From Paenibacillus timonensis (GTDB lineage Bacteria > Bacillota > Bacilli > Paenibacillales > Paenibacillaceae), in contig NZ_JAKSXN010000035.1 in assembly GCF_022427145.1 (NCBI RefSeq), positions 1 to 61,378 of the forward strand: DNA of 61,378 bases. Reading direction: 5' to 3'. The position numbers were made by a program, and so were the translations under genes. The notes under the pieces were generated by a model that ran no database searches, was not told the DNA's origin, and was given only the letters and a program-made list of their open reading frames with translations. This document shows, piece by piece, positions 1 through 8,030 of the stretch (positions within the stretch are counted from its first letter, which is position 1; the number at the start of each line of letters is the position of its first letter).

Positions 1-48
1 CTTCTAAGGGAGATGGTTTTTCGTATGCACATTATTCAGGTAAGGCAG

Positions 49-765
49 CTAGCCGGTTCCTTCTTCGGCGTCCATGTCCAAAGCAAAGGTGTCCTTGAAC
101 CCCGTCCGCCCCTTCGCCGTCAACTTGACGGCCCGGCTCAGCGGACTTCGCTCTACCCACCCCAGTTCCATCAGCCGCTCTAGCAGCGCGTTGCCAAGCG
201 CCCCGGCCAAATGAGGTTGGCGCTCGCTCCAATCGAGGCATTTATGAGAAAAAGAACGGCGTTTGCCCTTGGCCCGGGCGATGTCGACTCCGAATCGACC
301 CAAAAAAGCTTCGCCCTCCGCGGTCATTTCAAAGGCTCCGTCTCCTTCGACGAGAATGCCTGTGCGCACCAAGCTTTGCGTCAGGCGAACCCCGAGACTC
401 CCCGCTAAGTGGTCATAGCAGGTTCGGGCCTGCCGCAGCGCCCGGTCCTCCGTCGCCTGCCGCAACGACCGGATCGGCGCCGACGGCGCGATCGACAGCA
501 AGGACTCCAGCACCCGGGCGACTTCCGGGCTTGCGATCCCGTAGTAGCGGTGACGGCCTTGTTTTTCGACGGCAACCAAACCGGCCTCCGTCAGCTTGGC
601 CAGGTGAAAGCTGGCGGTTTGTGCCTGAATCCCGGCCATCCGCGCCAGCTCACCGGCGGCATGATATCTCCCGTCCAGCATGGCCGTCAGCATCGCCGAC
701 CGGCTGGGATCGCTGACAAGCGAAGCGATGACTGCCGCTTGCGTATGCGTTGGTGCGGCTCTCAT
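49..765 (-). CDS. ArsR-type winged-helix transcriptional regulator
   Basis: 238 aa, a DNA-binding repressor-like protein of the cytoplasm. The N-terminal 85 residues read as an ArsR winged helix: a helix with SDPSRSAML, the recognition region AGIQAQTASFHLAKLTEAG and the wing VEKQGRHRYYGIA. The remaining 150 residues resemble the C-terminal half found in larger ArsR-like proteins and hold no metal-binding cysteine pair, so a metal sensor role is unlikely. It is divergent from the flavin reductase gene starting at 873, with an inverted repeat between them, so control of that gene is the natural inference. The start is the ATG after a GGGGGGAA stretch. Effector unknown. Confidence 0.85.
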   Translation of the reverse strand: MRAAPTHTQAAVIASLVSDPSRSAMLTAMLDGRYHAAGELARMAGIQAQTASFHLAKLTEAGLVAVEKQGRHRYYGIASPEVARVLESLLSIAPSAPIRSLRQATEDRALRQARTCYDHLAGSLGVRLTQSLVRTGILVEGDGAFEMTAEGEAFLGRFGVDIARAKGKRRSFSHKCLDWSERQPHLAGALGNALLERLMELGWVERSPLSRAVKLTAKGRTGFKDTFALDMDAEEGTG

Positions 766-817
766 GCGAATGGTTCCCCCCTTTTGAGGATGTCATCCAT
801 ATTTCGATCCCCATGGT

Positions 818-836
818 ATTGTTGCCATTATACAAT
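818..836. promoter_or_regulatory. Candidate ArsR-family operator and divergent promoter region
   Basis: Inverted repeat ATTGT-N9-ACAAT in the gap between the divergent ArsR-type regulator and flavin reductase genes. On the minus strand a TATAAT (827-832) lies inside it, with TTTTCA 17 bp upstream, which would give the regulator an autorepressed promoter. The assignment is inference from position and symmetry. Confidence 0.35.
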
Positions 837-872
837 GAGCGGGAAACACTGAAAACCGGGGAGGTTATTCCT

Positions 873-1505
873 ATGCAAACTTCGAAAACGGCAAACCCAT
901 CAGCCGACGACACTCTGCTGATTCAGCCAAAAATCTTGTATTACGGTACGCCCGTCGTCCTGCTCACGACTCTTAATGAAGACGGAAGCACCAATATTAG
1001 CCCGATCTCGTCTTCTTGGGCGCTCGGTAACCATATTGTTCTTGGCATCGGGCTGGGCGGAAAAGCTGCCGAAAACCTGCAGCGCTGCCCGGAATGCGTC
1101 ATCAACCTACCCGATCCATCCATGTGGGAACAAGTCGAGCGGTTAGCCTCCGTCACCGGAAAAAGCCCCGTGCCGCATGAAAAAGCAACACAGGGCTTCA
1201 CCTATCAAAAAGACAAATTCTCGGTCGGCGGCCTTACCCCGCAGCCGTCCCAGCAAGTGCAACCCGCCCGCATCCGCGAATGCCCGCTGCAAATCGAAGC
1301 GGTCGTGGAGGACTTCCGAGCGCCAGCCTATGCCCCCTTCTTCGCGATCGTCGAGACCCGGGCCGTGGCTGTCCACGCCCGCCGCGACCTCGTCATTGGC
1401 GAACGTCACATCGACCCTCGCCAATGGAGCCCGCTGATATACAACTTCCGCCATTACTTCGGCCTCGGCGAACCGTTAGGGAGGACGTTTCGGGCGGAGG
1501 TGTGA
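873..1505 (+). CDS. Flavin reductase-like domain protein
   Basis: 210 aa. Resembles the FMN-binding split-barrel flavin reductase family (flavoredoxin/DIM6-NTAB type): PVVLLTTLNEDGSTNISPIS is the usual first strand pair and SSWALGNHIVLGIG the flavin-contacting region. Likely binds FMN and reduces flavin or a small substrate with NAD(P)H; the substrate cannot be told. The start chosen is the ATG after GGGGAGG, 123 nt inside the longest frame, whose upstream part covers the promoter. Divergent from the ArsR-type gene, which probably controls it. Confidence 0.82.
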   Translation: MQTSKTANPSADDTLLIQPKILYYGTPVVLLTTLNEDGSTNISPISSSWALGNHIVLGIGLGGKAAENLQRCPECVINLPDPSMWEQVERLASVTGKSPVPHEKATQGFTYQKDKFSVGGLTPQPSQQVQPARIRECPLQIEAVVEDFRAPAYAPFFAIVETRAVAVHARRDLVIGERHIDPRQWSPLIYNFRHYFGLGEPLGRTFRAEV

Positions 1506-1557
1506 GCGTAGGAACGAATCACTCGGCCCTTTCGCTGCAATACTCTAATTATACAGC

Positions 1558-1606
1558 AAAGAAGGTACTGCTCTCTCAATGATATTGAGGAACGGTACCT
1601 TCTTTA
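1558..1606. terminator. Bidirectional terminator
   Basis: Long hairpin AAAGAAGGTAC ... GTACCTTCTTTA, with an inner CTCTCAAT/ATTGAGG stem, between the converging flavin reductase and LLM-oxidoreductase genes. Confidence 0.7.
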
Positions 1607-1680
1607 GTTAGGAGGCATTTCAGTGGTCTCCCGCGCGTAAGGACTCCTGGCATTCCTACCAAGAATTGATTTCGCAGTGA

Positions 1681-2742
1681 CTATGCCTGCTCCCCGCCTT
1701 CGTCTTCCCAGCGGGCAATTTCCTCGCGGACTCGCGGCGCCACCTCGGTGCCCAGCAGCTCAATCGACCGCATGACATCCTCATGCGGCATCGTCCCGAG
1801 CGGGCAGTGCAGCATAAAGCGGGTGATGCCGACATTTTTGCGCAGATAGATAATTTTGTTCGCCACCGTCTCCGGATCGCCGACGTACAGCGCGCCTTCC
1901 AGGCTGCGGGCGGCATCGTAGCTGGCCCGGCCGTAGTGGCCCCAGCCGCGTTCCCGTCCGATCACGTTCATGGCCGCCTGCGTCGAAGGGAAGAACTTCT
2001 CCACCGCCACATCATTGCGGTCGCCAACGAAGCCATGCGAATGAGAAGCGACCGTCAGCTTTGAGACGTCATGCCCTGCCTGGGCAGCAGCCTGCTTGTA
2101 GATCTTCACGAGCGGCGCAAATTGAGTCGGCCGGCCGCCAATGATCGCCAGCACCAGCGGCAAACCGAGCACACCGGCACGAATGACGGATTCGGTGTTG
2201 CCGCCGCTCCCGATCCAGACCGGCAAAGGGTTCTGCACGGGACGCGGATAGACGCCCAGATTGTTGATGGCTGGACGGTGCTTGCCTTGCCAGGTTACTT
2301 TTTCCGATTCGCGCAGCTTCAGCAGCAGATCCAGCTTCTCCTCGAACAGTTCCTCATAATCGTTCAAATCGTATCCGAACAGCGGGAAGGACTCGATAAA
2401 AGATCCGCGTCCAGCCATGATCTCCGCGCGCCCGTTCGATAGGCCGTCCAGCGTCGCGAAATCCTGGAACACCCGAACCGGATCATCGGAAGACAACACG
2501 GTAACGGCGCTGGTCAGCCGGATCCGCGTCGTCTGCGGGGCTGCTGCCGCCAACACCAATGTCGGCGACGAAGCGGCATAATCCTTGCGGTGATGCTCCC
2601 CTACGCCGAACACGTCGAGCCCGACTTTATCGGCTAGGACGATCTCCTCTACCACCTCGCGCAGCCGCTGCGCATGACTGATCAATTCGCCGGTGACGAC
2701 GTCCGGCGTCGTTTCCACGAACGTGCTGATTCCGATTTCCAT
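1681..2742 (-). CDS. LLM-class flavin-dependent oxidoreductase
   Basis: 353 aa, full length for bacterial luciferase-like monooxygenases. It opens with MEIGISTFVETTP, has FGVGEHHRKDYAASSPTLVLAAAA (the G-E-H-H active-site strand of the family), then LSSDDPVRVFQDFATLDGLSNGR and the GSGGNTESVIRAG phosphate-binding turn for FMN. Expected reaction: oxidation of an organic substrate with O2 and reduced FMN. A flavin reductase gene sits 175 bp away, converging, and could supply the reduced flavin, though the two are not co-transcribed. Substrate unknown. Confidence 0.88.
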   Translation of the reverse strand: MEIGISTFVETTPDVVTGELISHAQRLREVVEEIVLADKVGLDVFGVGEHHRKDYAASSPTLVLAAAAPQTTRIRLTSAVTVLSSDDPVRVFQDFATLDGLSNGRAEIMAGRGSFIESFPLFGYDLNDYEELFEEKLDLLLKLRESEKVTWQGKHRPAINNLGVYPRPVQNPLPVWIGSGGNTESVIRAGVLGLPLVLAIIGGRPTQFAPLVKIYKQAAAQAGHDVSKLTVASHSHGFVGDRNDVAVEKFFPSTQAAMNVIGRERGWGHYGRASYDAARSLEGALYVGDPETVANKIIYLRKNVGITRFMLHCPLGTMPHEDVMRSIELLGTEVAPRVREEIARWEDEGGEQA

Positions 2743-2781
2743 GTTGAGTTCCTCCGCTTCATTTATTAACTATATTTTTGT

Positions 2782-2810
2782 ATTTTACTATACTTTTCTC
2801 ATATGAGCAA
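2782..2810 (-). promoter_or_regulatory. Sigma-A promoter of the LLM oxidoreductase gene
   Basis: TTGCTC-N17-TAAAAT on the minus strand, ending about 40 bp before the start codon. The spacer starts in a perfect 10-bp palindrome CTCATATGAG (2798-2807), which could be a regulator site. Confidence 0.55.
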
Positions 2811-3028
2811 AAGAAATACTTGCCCTTCTGCGTGCCCTTTCGTCCATAAGCTGTGCGCATTATCGTTCACCTATACGTGAGGCCTGCGGGGCAGGCGGGT
2901 GGGCGCGGCTAGGGTTGTGCGGCCGGGCGCATGGGCAAGGCTAGGGGCGCTATTTGTGCACGCGGCGGCGGTAGGGCGGCGGCCGGGGCACACGCCATTG
3001 AGCCCGGCGTGGCACCAAGGACACCCCC

Positions 3029-3209
3029 AAATGTTGCATTTTGTGCAACATTTCGGGGCGGTATCCGGGCCGGGGGAGCGAAATGTTGCATAAAGTGCAA
3101 CATTTATCGCCGGGGCGGCCCGCGGCGGGCTTAAATGTTGCAGTTTTTGCAACATTATGCCCCGCAGGGGCAAAAAAAAGGGAGAAATGTTGTAGAAAAT
3201 ACAACATTT
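3029..3209. repeat. Array of four 25-bp palindromes with exact 52-bp period
   Basis: Units at 3029-3053, 3081-3105, 3133-3157 and 3185-3209. Each is AAATGTTGCA, a 5-nt loop, and TGCAACATTT. The third ends in TTA. The fourth has GTTGTA ... TACAAC, a compensated change that keeps the stem, and its pairing extends to 18 bp each side (3177-3217). The start-to-start distance is 52 bp every time. The 27-bp spacers are G+C-rich and unrelated. No gene is seen from 2811 to 3380; the reading frames there are by-products of high G+C. Confidence 0.9.
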
Positions 3210-3380
3210 CTCCCTTTGGCCGCGCCCGGGCGGGCGCGGGCGGCGCGCAAGCCCGGGCCGGCGGTGACGCCGCGCTAGGGCGCAAGGCGCGGGATGCACC
3301 CGCCGGCTCCGCTACGCAACGGCGCCCTCGGCGCTGCCCGGGCCATGCCGCCCGCCGCGCCGCGGCGCACGCCCGCGCGC

Positions 3381-4538
3381 TCAGCCCAGCCGCAGCAGGC
3401 GGCCGATGCTCTCGCAGGCGCGCTCCACGTTGCGCGGCCCGTCGGCGAGCAACTGCGGCAGGGCGGCCGGCCCGGGGGCGATGCCGAAGATCGCGTCAAT
3501 CCCTTCGGCGTACAACGCGTCCGCGCCGTCGCCAAGGCCGCCGGCGATCGCGATCACGCGCTTGCCGGCGGCCTTGGCGACCTGGGCGACGCCGTGGGGC
3601 GTCTTCCCGAACTTCGTCTGGAAGTCGATGCCGCCCTCGCCGGTGAGCACCACGTCCGCCGCCGCCACCTTCTCCCGCAGGCCCGTATAGTCAATCACGA
3701 TCTCGACGCCCCTGCGCAGTTCGGCCTGCGTGAAGAGCAGCAGCCCGGCGCCTAGCCCGCCGGCCGCCCCCGCGCCCGGGACGTCCCGCACGTCCCGGCC
3801 CAACTGACGCCGCGCCGTCTCGGCGTAATGCGCAAGCGCGGCGTCCAGCTGCTCCGCCATCGCGGCGGTGGCCCCCTTCTGCGGCCCGAACACGCGGGAC
3901 GCGCCACGCTCGCCGCAGAGCGGGTTGTCGACGTCGCAGGCGACGACCAGGCGCGCCTGCTGCAGCCGGGGATCCAGCCCGGACACGTCGATCCGCGCCA
4001 GCTCCCCGAGCGAGCCCCCGCCGCGCGGCAACGGCTGGCCTGCCGCGTCCAGGAACCGCGCGCCCAGCGCCTCGGCCATGCCGGCACCGCCGTCGTTCGT
4101 CGCGCTGCCGCCAATGCCGACGATGATCCGGCGCACGCCTCGATCCAGGCAGGCGCGGATCAGCTCGCCGGTGCCGTACGTCGTGGCTCGCAGCGGGTTG
4201 CGCCGATCCGGCGGCACCTGCTGGAGCCCGCTGGCCGAGGCCATTTCGATCGCCGCCGTCTCCCCGTCGCCCAGCAGCCCGTACTGCGCCGTGACCGGTT
4301 CCCCCAGCGGACCCGTTACCTCCAGCGCGCACAGCCTTCCGCCCGTGGCGTCGACCAGGGCTTGAACGGTTCCTTCCCCGCCATCGGCCATCGGAACATG
4401 GACATAACGCGCATCGGGAAACGCTTTGCGCAGCCCTTTTTCCATCGCCAGGCACACTTCCTTGGCCGTCATGCTCTCCTTGAACGAATCCGGCGCCAAC
4501 ACGAACGTGGGATGCCGTGCCATGCGCATCAGAGCCAC
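3381..4538 (-). CDS. glxK: Glycerate kinase
   Basis: 385 aa, GarK/GlxK type glycerate 2-kinase (glycerate + ATP to 2-phosphoglycerate + ADP). Family marks: FVLAPDSFKESMTA at the N terminus, PMADGGEGTV near residue 50, IVGIGGSATNDGGAGMA in the middle, and LTGEGGIDFQTKFGKTPHGVA followed by AIAGGLGD in the C-terminal lobe. The reading starts at GTG just after AAGGA; an ATG 9 nt further in is an alternative. The upstream SDR gene ends 5 bp before, and its last codons carry this ribosome site, so the two are co-translated. The gene is distinctly G+C-richer than its neighbours, as is the gap after it. Confidence 0.93.
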   Translation of the reverse strand: MALMRMARHPTFVLAPDSFKESMTAKEVCLAMEKGLRKAFPDARYVHVPMADGGEGTVQALVDATGGRLCALEVTGPLGEPVTAQYGLLGDGETAAIEMASASGLQQVPPDRRNPLRATTYGTGELIRACLDRGVRRIIVGIGGSATNDGGAGMAEALGARFLDAAGQPLPRGGGSLGELARIDVSGLDPRLQQARLVVACDVDNPLCGERGASRVFGPQKGATAAMAEQLDAALAHYAETARRQLGRDVRDVPGAGAAGGLGAGLLLFTQAELRRGVEIVIDYTGLREKVAAADVVLTGEGGIDFQTKFGKTPHGVAQVAKAAGKRVIAIAGGLGDGADALYAEGIDAIFGIAPGPAALPQLLADGPRNVERACESIGRLLRLG

Positions 4539-4542
4539 CCGC

Positions 4543-5562
4543 CTATTCCTTCATCAGCTTCGCGGCCGCTTCCATCGCCCCGACAACCCGATCGCACCAA
4601 ACGTCGAATTCCGGGTCCGCCACTTGAAGCTCCGGGTGGGCCAGGATATGCTCCACCGTCCGCCGGATGCCTTGATCGACGCGAACCGTGGCCGTAAATC
4701 CAGGCACGAGCCGCTTTAGCTTGGCATTGTCGAAAACGACGGTGTTCGCCTTGTCGCCCAGCAATCCGCCGCGGAAGTCATAAGGACCGCACTCCGCCAA
4801 GAAATCGGAAGCGACGTGCACCGCACGCAGCTTCACGCCCAGGGCATCCGCGATGATTTCGTAGATTTGGTTCCAGGTTACGCTTTCGTCCGACGTGATA
4901 TGGACCGACTCGCCGATGGCATGAATGTTGCCCATTAGCCCGATAAAGCCTTTGGCAAAATCGCTGTTATGCGTCAACGTCCAAAGCGACGAACCGTCGC
5001 CGTGGATCAGAACCGGCTTGTTCTCCAGCATCCGCTGGGCCACTTGCCAAGACCCGTTGTTGCCATGAACGCCCAGCGGGATCGACCGCTCGTCGTAAGT
5101 GTGGCTCGGCCGCACGATCGTGATCGGGAATCCTTGCTCGCGATACTCCTTCATCAAATATTCCTCGCAAGCGATTTTGTTGCGGGAGTAGGCCCAATAA
5201 GGGTTGGACAGAGGCGTCCCTTCGGTAATTCGATAATCCGACAAAGGGGTTTGATACGCCGAAGCCGAGCTGATGAACATAAACTGCTTCGTCTTTCCGG
5301 CAAACAGCCGAACATCCCGTTCCAACTGCGCCGGCTCAAAAGCGATGAAATCCGCCACCACGTCGAAGGTATGACCTTCAAGCTTCGCGGCCACCTCGGC
5401 TTCCTGATGAATATCGGCCTCAATGACCTTTACGCCGGGCGGCAACTCCTTGCTGCGAGTCCCCCGGTTCAGCAGATACAACTCCCAGGAGCTATCCTCC
5501 GCCAATTGTCTGGTAATCGCGGAACTGATCGTCCCCGTGCCTCCGATAAATAGCGCTTTCAA
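4543..5562 (-). CDS. NAD-dependent epimerase/dehydratase (SDR family)
   Basis: 339 aa from a TTG start preceded by GGGAGGGG; the longer frame upstream has no ribosome site. The first strand KALFIGGTGTISSAI holds the GxxGxxG Rossmann loop. The later motif ISSASAYQ and YWAYSRNKIACEEYL give the S and YxxxK of extended SDR enzymes. The middle part VRPSHTYDERSIPLGVHG and the C-terminal half are of the NDP-sugar epimerase or RNA-binding SDR type. Substrate not determinable. It lies first in a two-gene unit with glycerate kinase, so a role in sugar-acid metabolism is possible but inferred. Confidence 0.85.
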   Translation of the reverse strand: MKALFIGGTGTISSAITRQLAEDSSWELYLLNRGTRSKELPPGVKVIEADIHQEAEVAAKLEGHTFDVVADFIAFEPAQLERDVRLFAGKTKQFMFISSASAYQTPLSDYRITEGTPLSNPYWAYSRNKIACEEYLMKEYREQGFPITIVRPSHTYDERSIPLGVHGNNGSWQVAQRMLENKPVLIHGDGSSLWTLTHNSDFAKGFIGLMGNIHAIGESVHITSDESVTWNQIYEIIADALGVKLRAVHVASDFLAECGPYDFRGGLLGDKANTVVFDNAKLKRLVPGFTATVRVDQGIRRTVEHILAHPELQVADPEFDVWCDRVVGAMEAAAKLMKE

Positions 5563-5666
5563 CAAAATCCCCTCCCAAGTCAAATTCGCCCAATCCCCTC
5601 CATGGTAACACCTCCCACCGCATTTTCCAAATGGCCTACCCTGGTGCCGAACTTCGCCAACACGGG

Positions 5667-5680
5667 ATGCGTTAACGCAT
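5667..5680. promoter_or_regulatory. Perfect 14-bp palindrome, possible operator
   Basis: ATGCGTTAACGCAT about 105 bp upstream of the TTG start of the SDR gene and 150 bp before the MATE gene. LacI-type repressors bind sites of this kind, but no LacI gene is in the window. Confidence 0.25.
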
Positions 5681-5823
5681 TGACATCGTTCTTCCGAAAA
5701 TGGTATCTTCAACCCTACCCGCCCCGATAGCCGGGGTTGCTCGGTTGCTTTAGCCTTGTTACGAAATGTCCGATAATAAGGATAAAGCGTTTTCTCACTA
5801 TATAGAAAAGAAAGTGATGTCTA

Positions 5824-7212
5824 TTGAAGCCGATTTTCGCGCGTCTGCAAAATAACGCCTTCCTGGAAAAGCATCTGTCCGGCGAGTCCATGGACTACCG
5901 GCAGATCTTCGCTTTGTTTCTGCCGATCCTGATCGATCAGGCCTTCATCATCGGCCTTAATCTGGTCAATACCGCCATGATCAGCTCGTCCGGCGTGGCC
6001 GCCGTCAGCGCGGTCAACATCGTCGACTCGCTGAACATCTTCCTGGTCAGCGTATTTGTCGCCGTCGCCACCGGGGGTACGGTGGTGGTCGCCCAATATA
6101 AAGGCAGCCGCAACGACCGTAACGTCTCCCGCGCTTCTGCGGCGACGGTCACGGCGGTGTCCCTGCTTGCCGTCGGGATTGCGCTGCTTCTGATCGGCTT
6201 TCACAATCCGATTCTGAAGCTGCTGTTCGGCGCCGCGTCCGACGATGTACTGGACAACGCCCGCGTCTACCTGATCGGCAGCAGCATCTCCTACACCGGA
6301 CTGGCCGTGGTCCAAGCGGTTTGCGCCGCGCTGCGAGGCATCGGCAAAACCCGTGCTTCCTTGTTTCTGTCACTCATCCTGAATCTGATGTACGTGCTTC
6401 TGAACATCTTGCTGATTACCCTTCTGGATATGGGCGTCCTCGGCATGACGCTGGCGATCAATATCGCCCGGTTCTTGGGAGCCGTCTGCGCGCTCTATTA
6501 TCTGTTCAAAATGGAAGCGTCCCTGCACCTGCATTTGCGCGACCTGTTCCACTTCCCGCTGGAGATGCTGCGGAAAATCATGTTCATCGGAATTCCGTTT
6601 GCGGCCGAGCAGCTGTTCTTTAACGGCGGCAAGCTGCTGACCCAGGTGTTTATCGTCAGCTTGGGCACTTACGCGATCGCCACGAATGCTATCGGCGGCT
6701 CGCTGGCCGGGGTGTTCCAAATTCCCGCCAGCGCCTTGTCGTTAACCATTGTCACCGTCGTCGGTCAATGCATCGGCAGCGGCAACGTTGGCGACGCGCG
6801 GAAGTTCATCAAGTCCTTCCTCTGGCTCGGCTCGGGCTCGCTGGCCTTGATCAGCCTGATCCTGCTGCCGTTGTTCCGGCCGCTTGTGAGTATTTTCTCG
6901 CCGCCGTCCGATATCGTCGGCGATATCTTCCTCGTGCTTCTAGTAAGCTCCATCGCCCAGATCCCGCTTTGGCCGATCAGCTTTATCCTGCCGTCCGCCT
7001 TGCGGGCGGCAGGCGACTCGCGCTTCACCTCGATCACCTCGATGCTGACGATGTGGCTCTTCCGGGTCATCCTCGGCTATATTCTCGGCATCGTGTTGGG
7101 CCTTGGCATCCTGGGCGTCTGGCTGGCGATGTGCAGCGAATGGGGCGTGCGCGGGGCCATCTTCCTCTGGCGCTTCCGCGGGAAGAAGTGGGTTGCGCAT
7201 AAGCTGATTTGA
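5824..7212 (+). CDS. MATE-family efflux transporter
   Basis: 462 aa from a TTG start. About 12 hydrophobic segments in two related halves, with MATE features such as LPILIDQAFIIGLNLVNTAM in helix 1, ATGGTVVVAQYKG in helix 2/3 and the mirrored TIVTVVGQCIGSGNVGDARK in the second half. Integral membrane exporter driven by Na+ or H+, moving cationic or aromatic compounds or a metabolite. A TAAAGCGTTTTCTC element lies upstream at 5783-5796. It ends at a strong shared terminator. Confidence 0.92.
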   Translation: MKPIFARLQNNAFLEKHLSGESMDYRQIFALFLPILIDQAFIIGLNLVNTAMISSSGVAAVSAVNIVDSLNIFLVSVFVAVATGGTVVVAQYKGSRNDRNVSRASAATVTAVSLLAVGIALLLIGFHNPILKLLFGAASDDVLDNARVYLIGSSISYTGLAVVQAVCAALRGIGKTRASLFLSLILNLMYVLLNILLITLLDMGVLGMTLAINIARFLGAVCALYYLFKMEASLHLHLRDLFHFPLEMLRKIMFIGIPFAAEQLFFNGGKLLTQVFIVSLGTYAIATNAIGGSLAGVFQIPASALSLTIVTVVGQCIGSGNVGDARKFIKSFLWLGSGSLALISLILLPLFRPLVSIFSPPSDIVGDIFLVLLVSSIAQIPLWPISFILPSALRAAGDSRFTSITSMLTMWLFRVILGYILGIVLGLGILGVWLAMCSEWGVRGAIFLWRFRGKKWVAHKLI

Positions 7213-7226
7213 CGTTCCCGCCAATA

Positions 7227-7264
7227 TGCAAAAGGCCGCCCCATTCAAGGGGCGGCCTTTTGCA
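7227..7264. terminator. Bidirectional terminator
   Basis: 16-bp perfect stem TGCAAAAGGCCGCCCC / GGGGCGGCCTTTTGCA with loop ATTCAA, between the converging MATE and treR genes. Confidence 0.92.
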
Positions 7265-7288
7265 TGACTCGCTTTCCTACCACTGCGC

Positions 7289-8011
7289 TCAGCCGTTCGA
7301 ATGAATCCGCCGCGCAAAGTCCACGAAGCGGAACTTGTCCGGCCGGTGCCGGGATTCCGTATACTGGAACAAGCTGGCGTCCTCCAGATAGACATAGTTG
7401 CGGATGACGACCATGTTGTGGAAGCCTTCGAGGTCGAGCAGCTGTTTGTCCTCTTCCGTAGGTTCCTCCACGACGATTTCTTTTTTGGCGAAGCTGATCT
7501 TCAGCCCCAGTTCATGCTCCAAATACTCGTAAATCGAGTTCTGGCAAATTTCTCGGGTCAAGGAAGGGACGAACCGTGCGTTCAAATAATCCTTGTCGAG
7601 CAGCACCTTTCCCCCGCCAAACTCCCGGATGCGCACGACCTTCCACACCTCATCCTTGCCGGATAGGTTTAACTGCTGCTTTACGTAGGCATCCGGCTTC
7701 GCCAGAGATAGCTCATGCACCAAGGTCCGGGGTTTCTCGCCCATCCTGCCGGCCAACTCCTTAAAGCTCACCAGCCCGGACACGGGAAAATCCACCTTGC
7801 TGCTGCGGATCACGATCGAGCCCTTCCCCTGCACCTTCTGGATATACCCGTTCTGCGCCAACAGGGTCAAGGCTTTGCGGATCGTCTCCCGCGACGTGTC
7901 GTAACGCTCCTTCAGTTCATGCTCGGAAGGCAACAGCGAATGGGGCGTGATGTCCCCCGCTTCGATCTGCCGCACAATGTCATTGTGAATCGCCAAATAC
8001 TTGTTTGTCAT
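7289..8011 (-). CDS. treR: Trehalose operon repressor TreR (GntR family)
   Basis: 240 aa. The N-terminal GntR winged helix (about residues 5-70) has LLPSEHELKERYDTSRETI, ALTLLAQNGYIQKVQGKGS. The rest is a UTRA effector domain (VSGLVSFKELAGRMG, DKDYLNARFVPSLTREIC, QYTESRHRPDKFRFVDFARR). In Bacillus subtilis TreR binds trehalose-6-phosphate and releases TTGTATATACAA boxes. Two such boxes are present at the treP promoter. It is the last gene of treP-treA-treR, 19 bp after treA, so it is made under its own control. Confidence 0.93.
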   Translation of the reverse strand: MTNKYLAIHNDIVRQIEAGDITPHSLLPSEHELKERYDTSRETIRKALTLLAQNGYIQKVQGKGSIVIRSSKVDFPVSGLVSFKELAGRMGEKPRTLVHELSLAKPDAYVKQQLNLSGKDEVWKVVRIREFGGGKVLLDKDYLNARFVPSLTREICQNSIYEYLEHELGLKISFAKKEIVVEEPTEEDKQLLDLEGFHNMVVIRNYVYLEDASLFQYTESRHRPDKFRFVDFARRIHSNG

Positions 8012-8030
8012 GCTTTTGACCCCAACTTTT

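Noticed and set aside
3029..3209. CRISPR array
   Set aside because: Only four units, fully palindromic with variable loops, spacers G+C-rich and unlike foreign DNA, and no cas genes. The period fits helical phasing better.
2899..3646. Several open frames of 60-200 codons on both strands
   Set aside because: Open only because of very high G+C; Arg/Ala/Pro-rich, no ribosome sites, and they cross the palindromes or run opposite to glycerate kinase.
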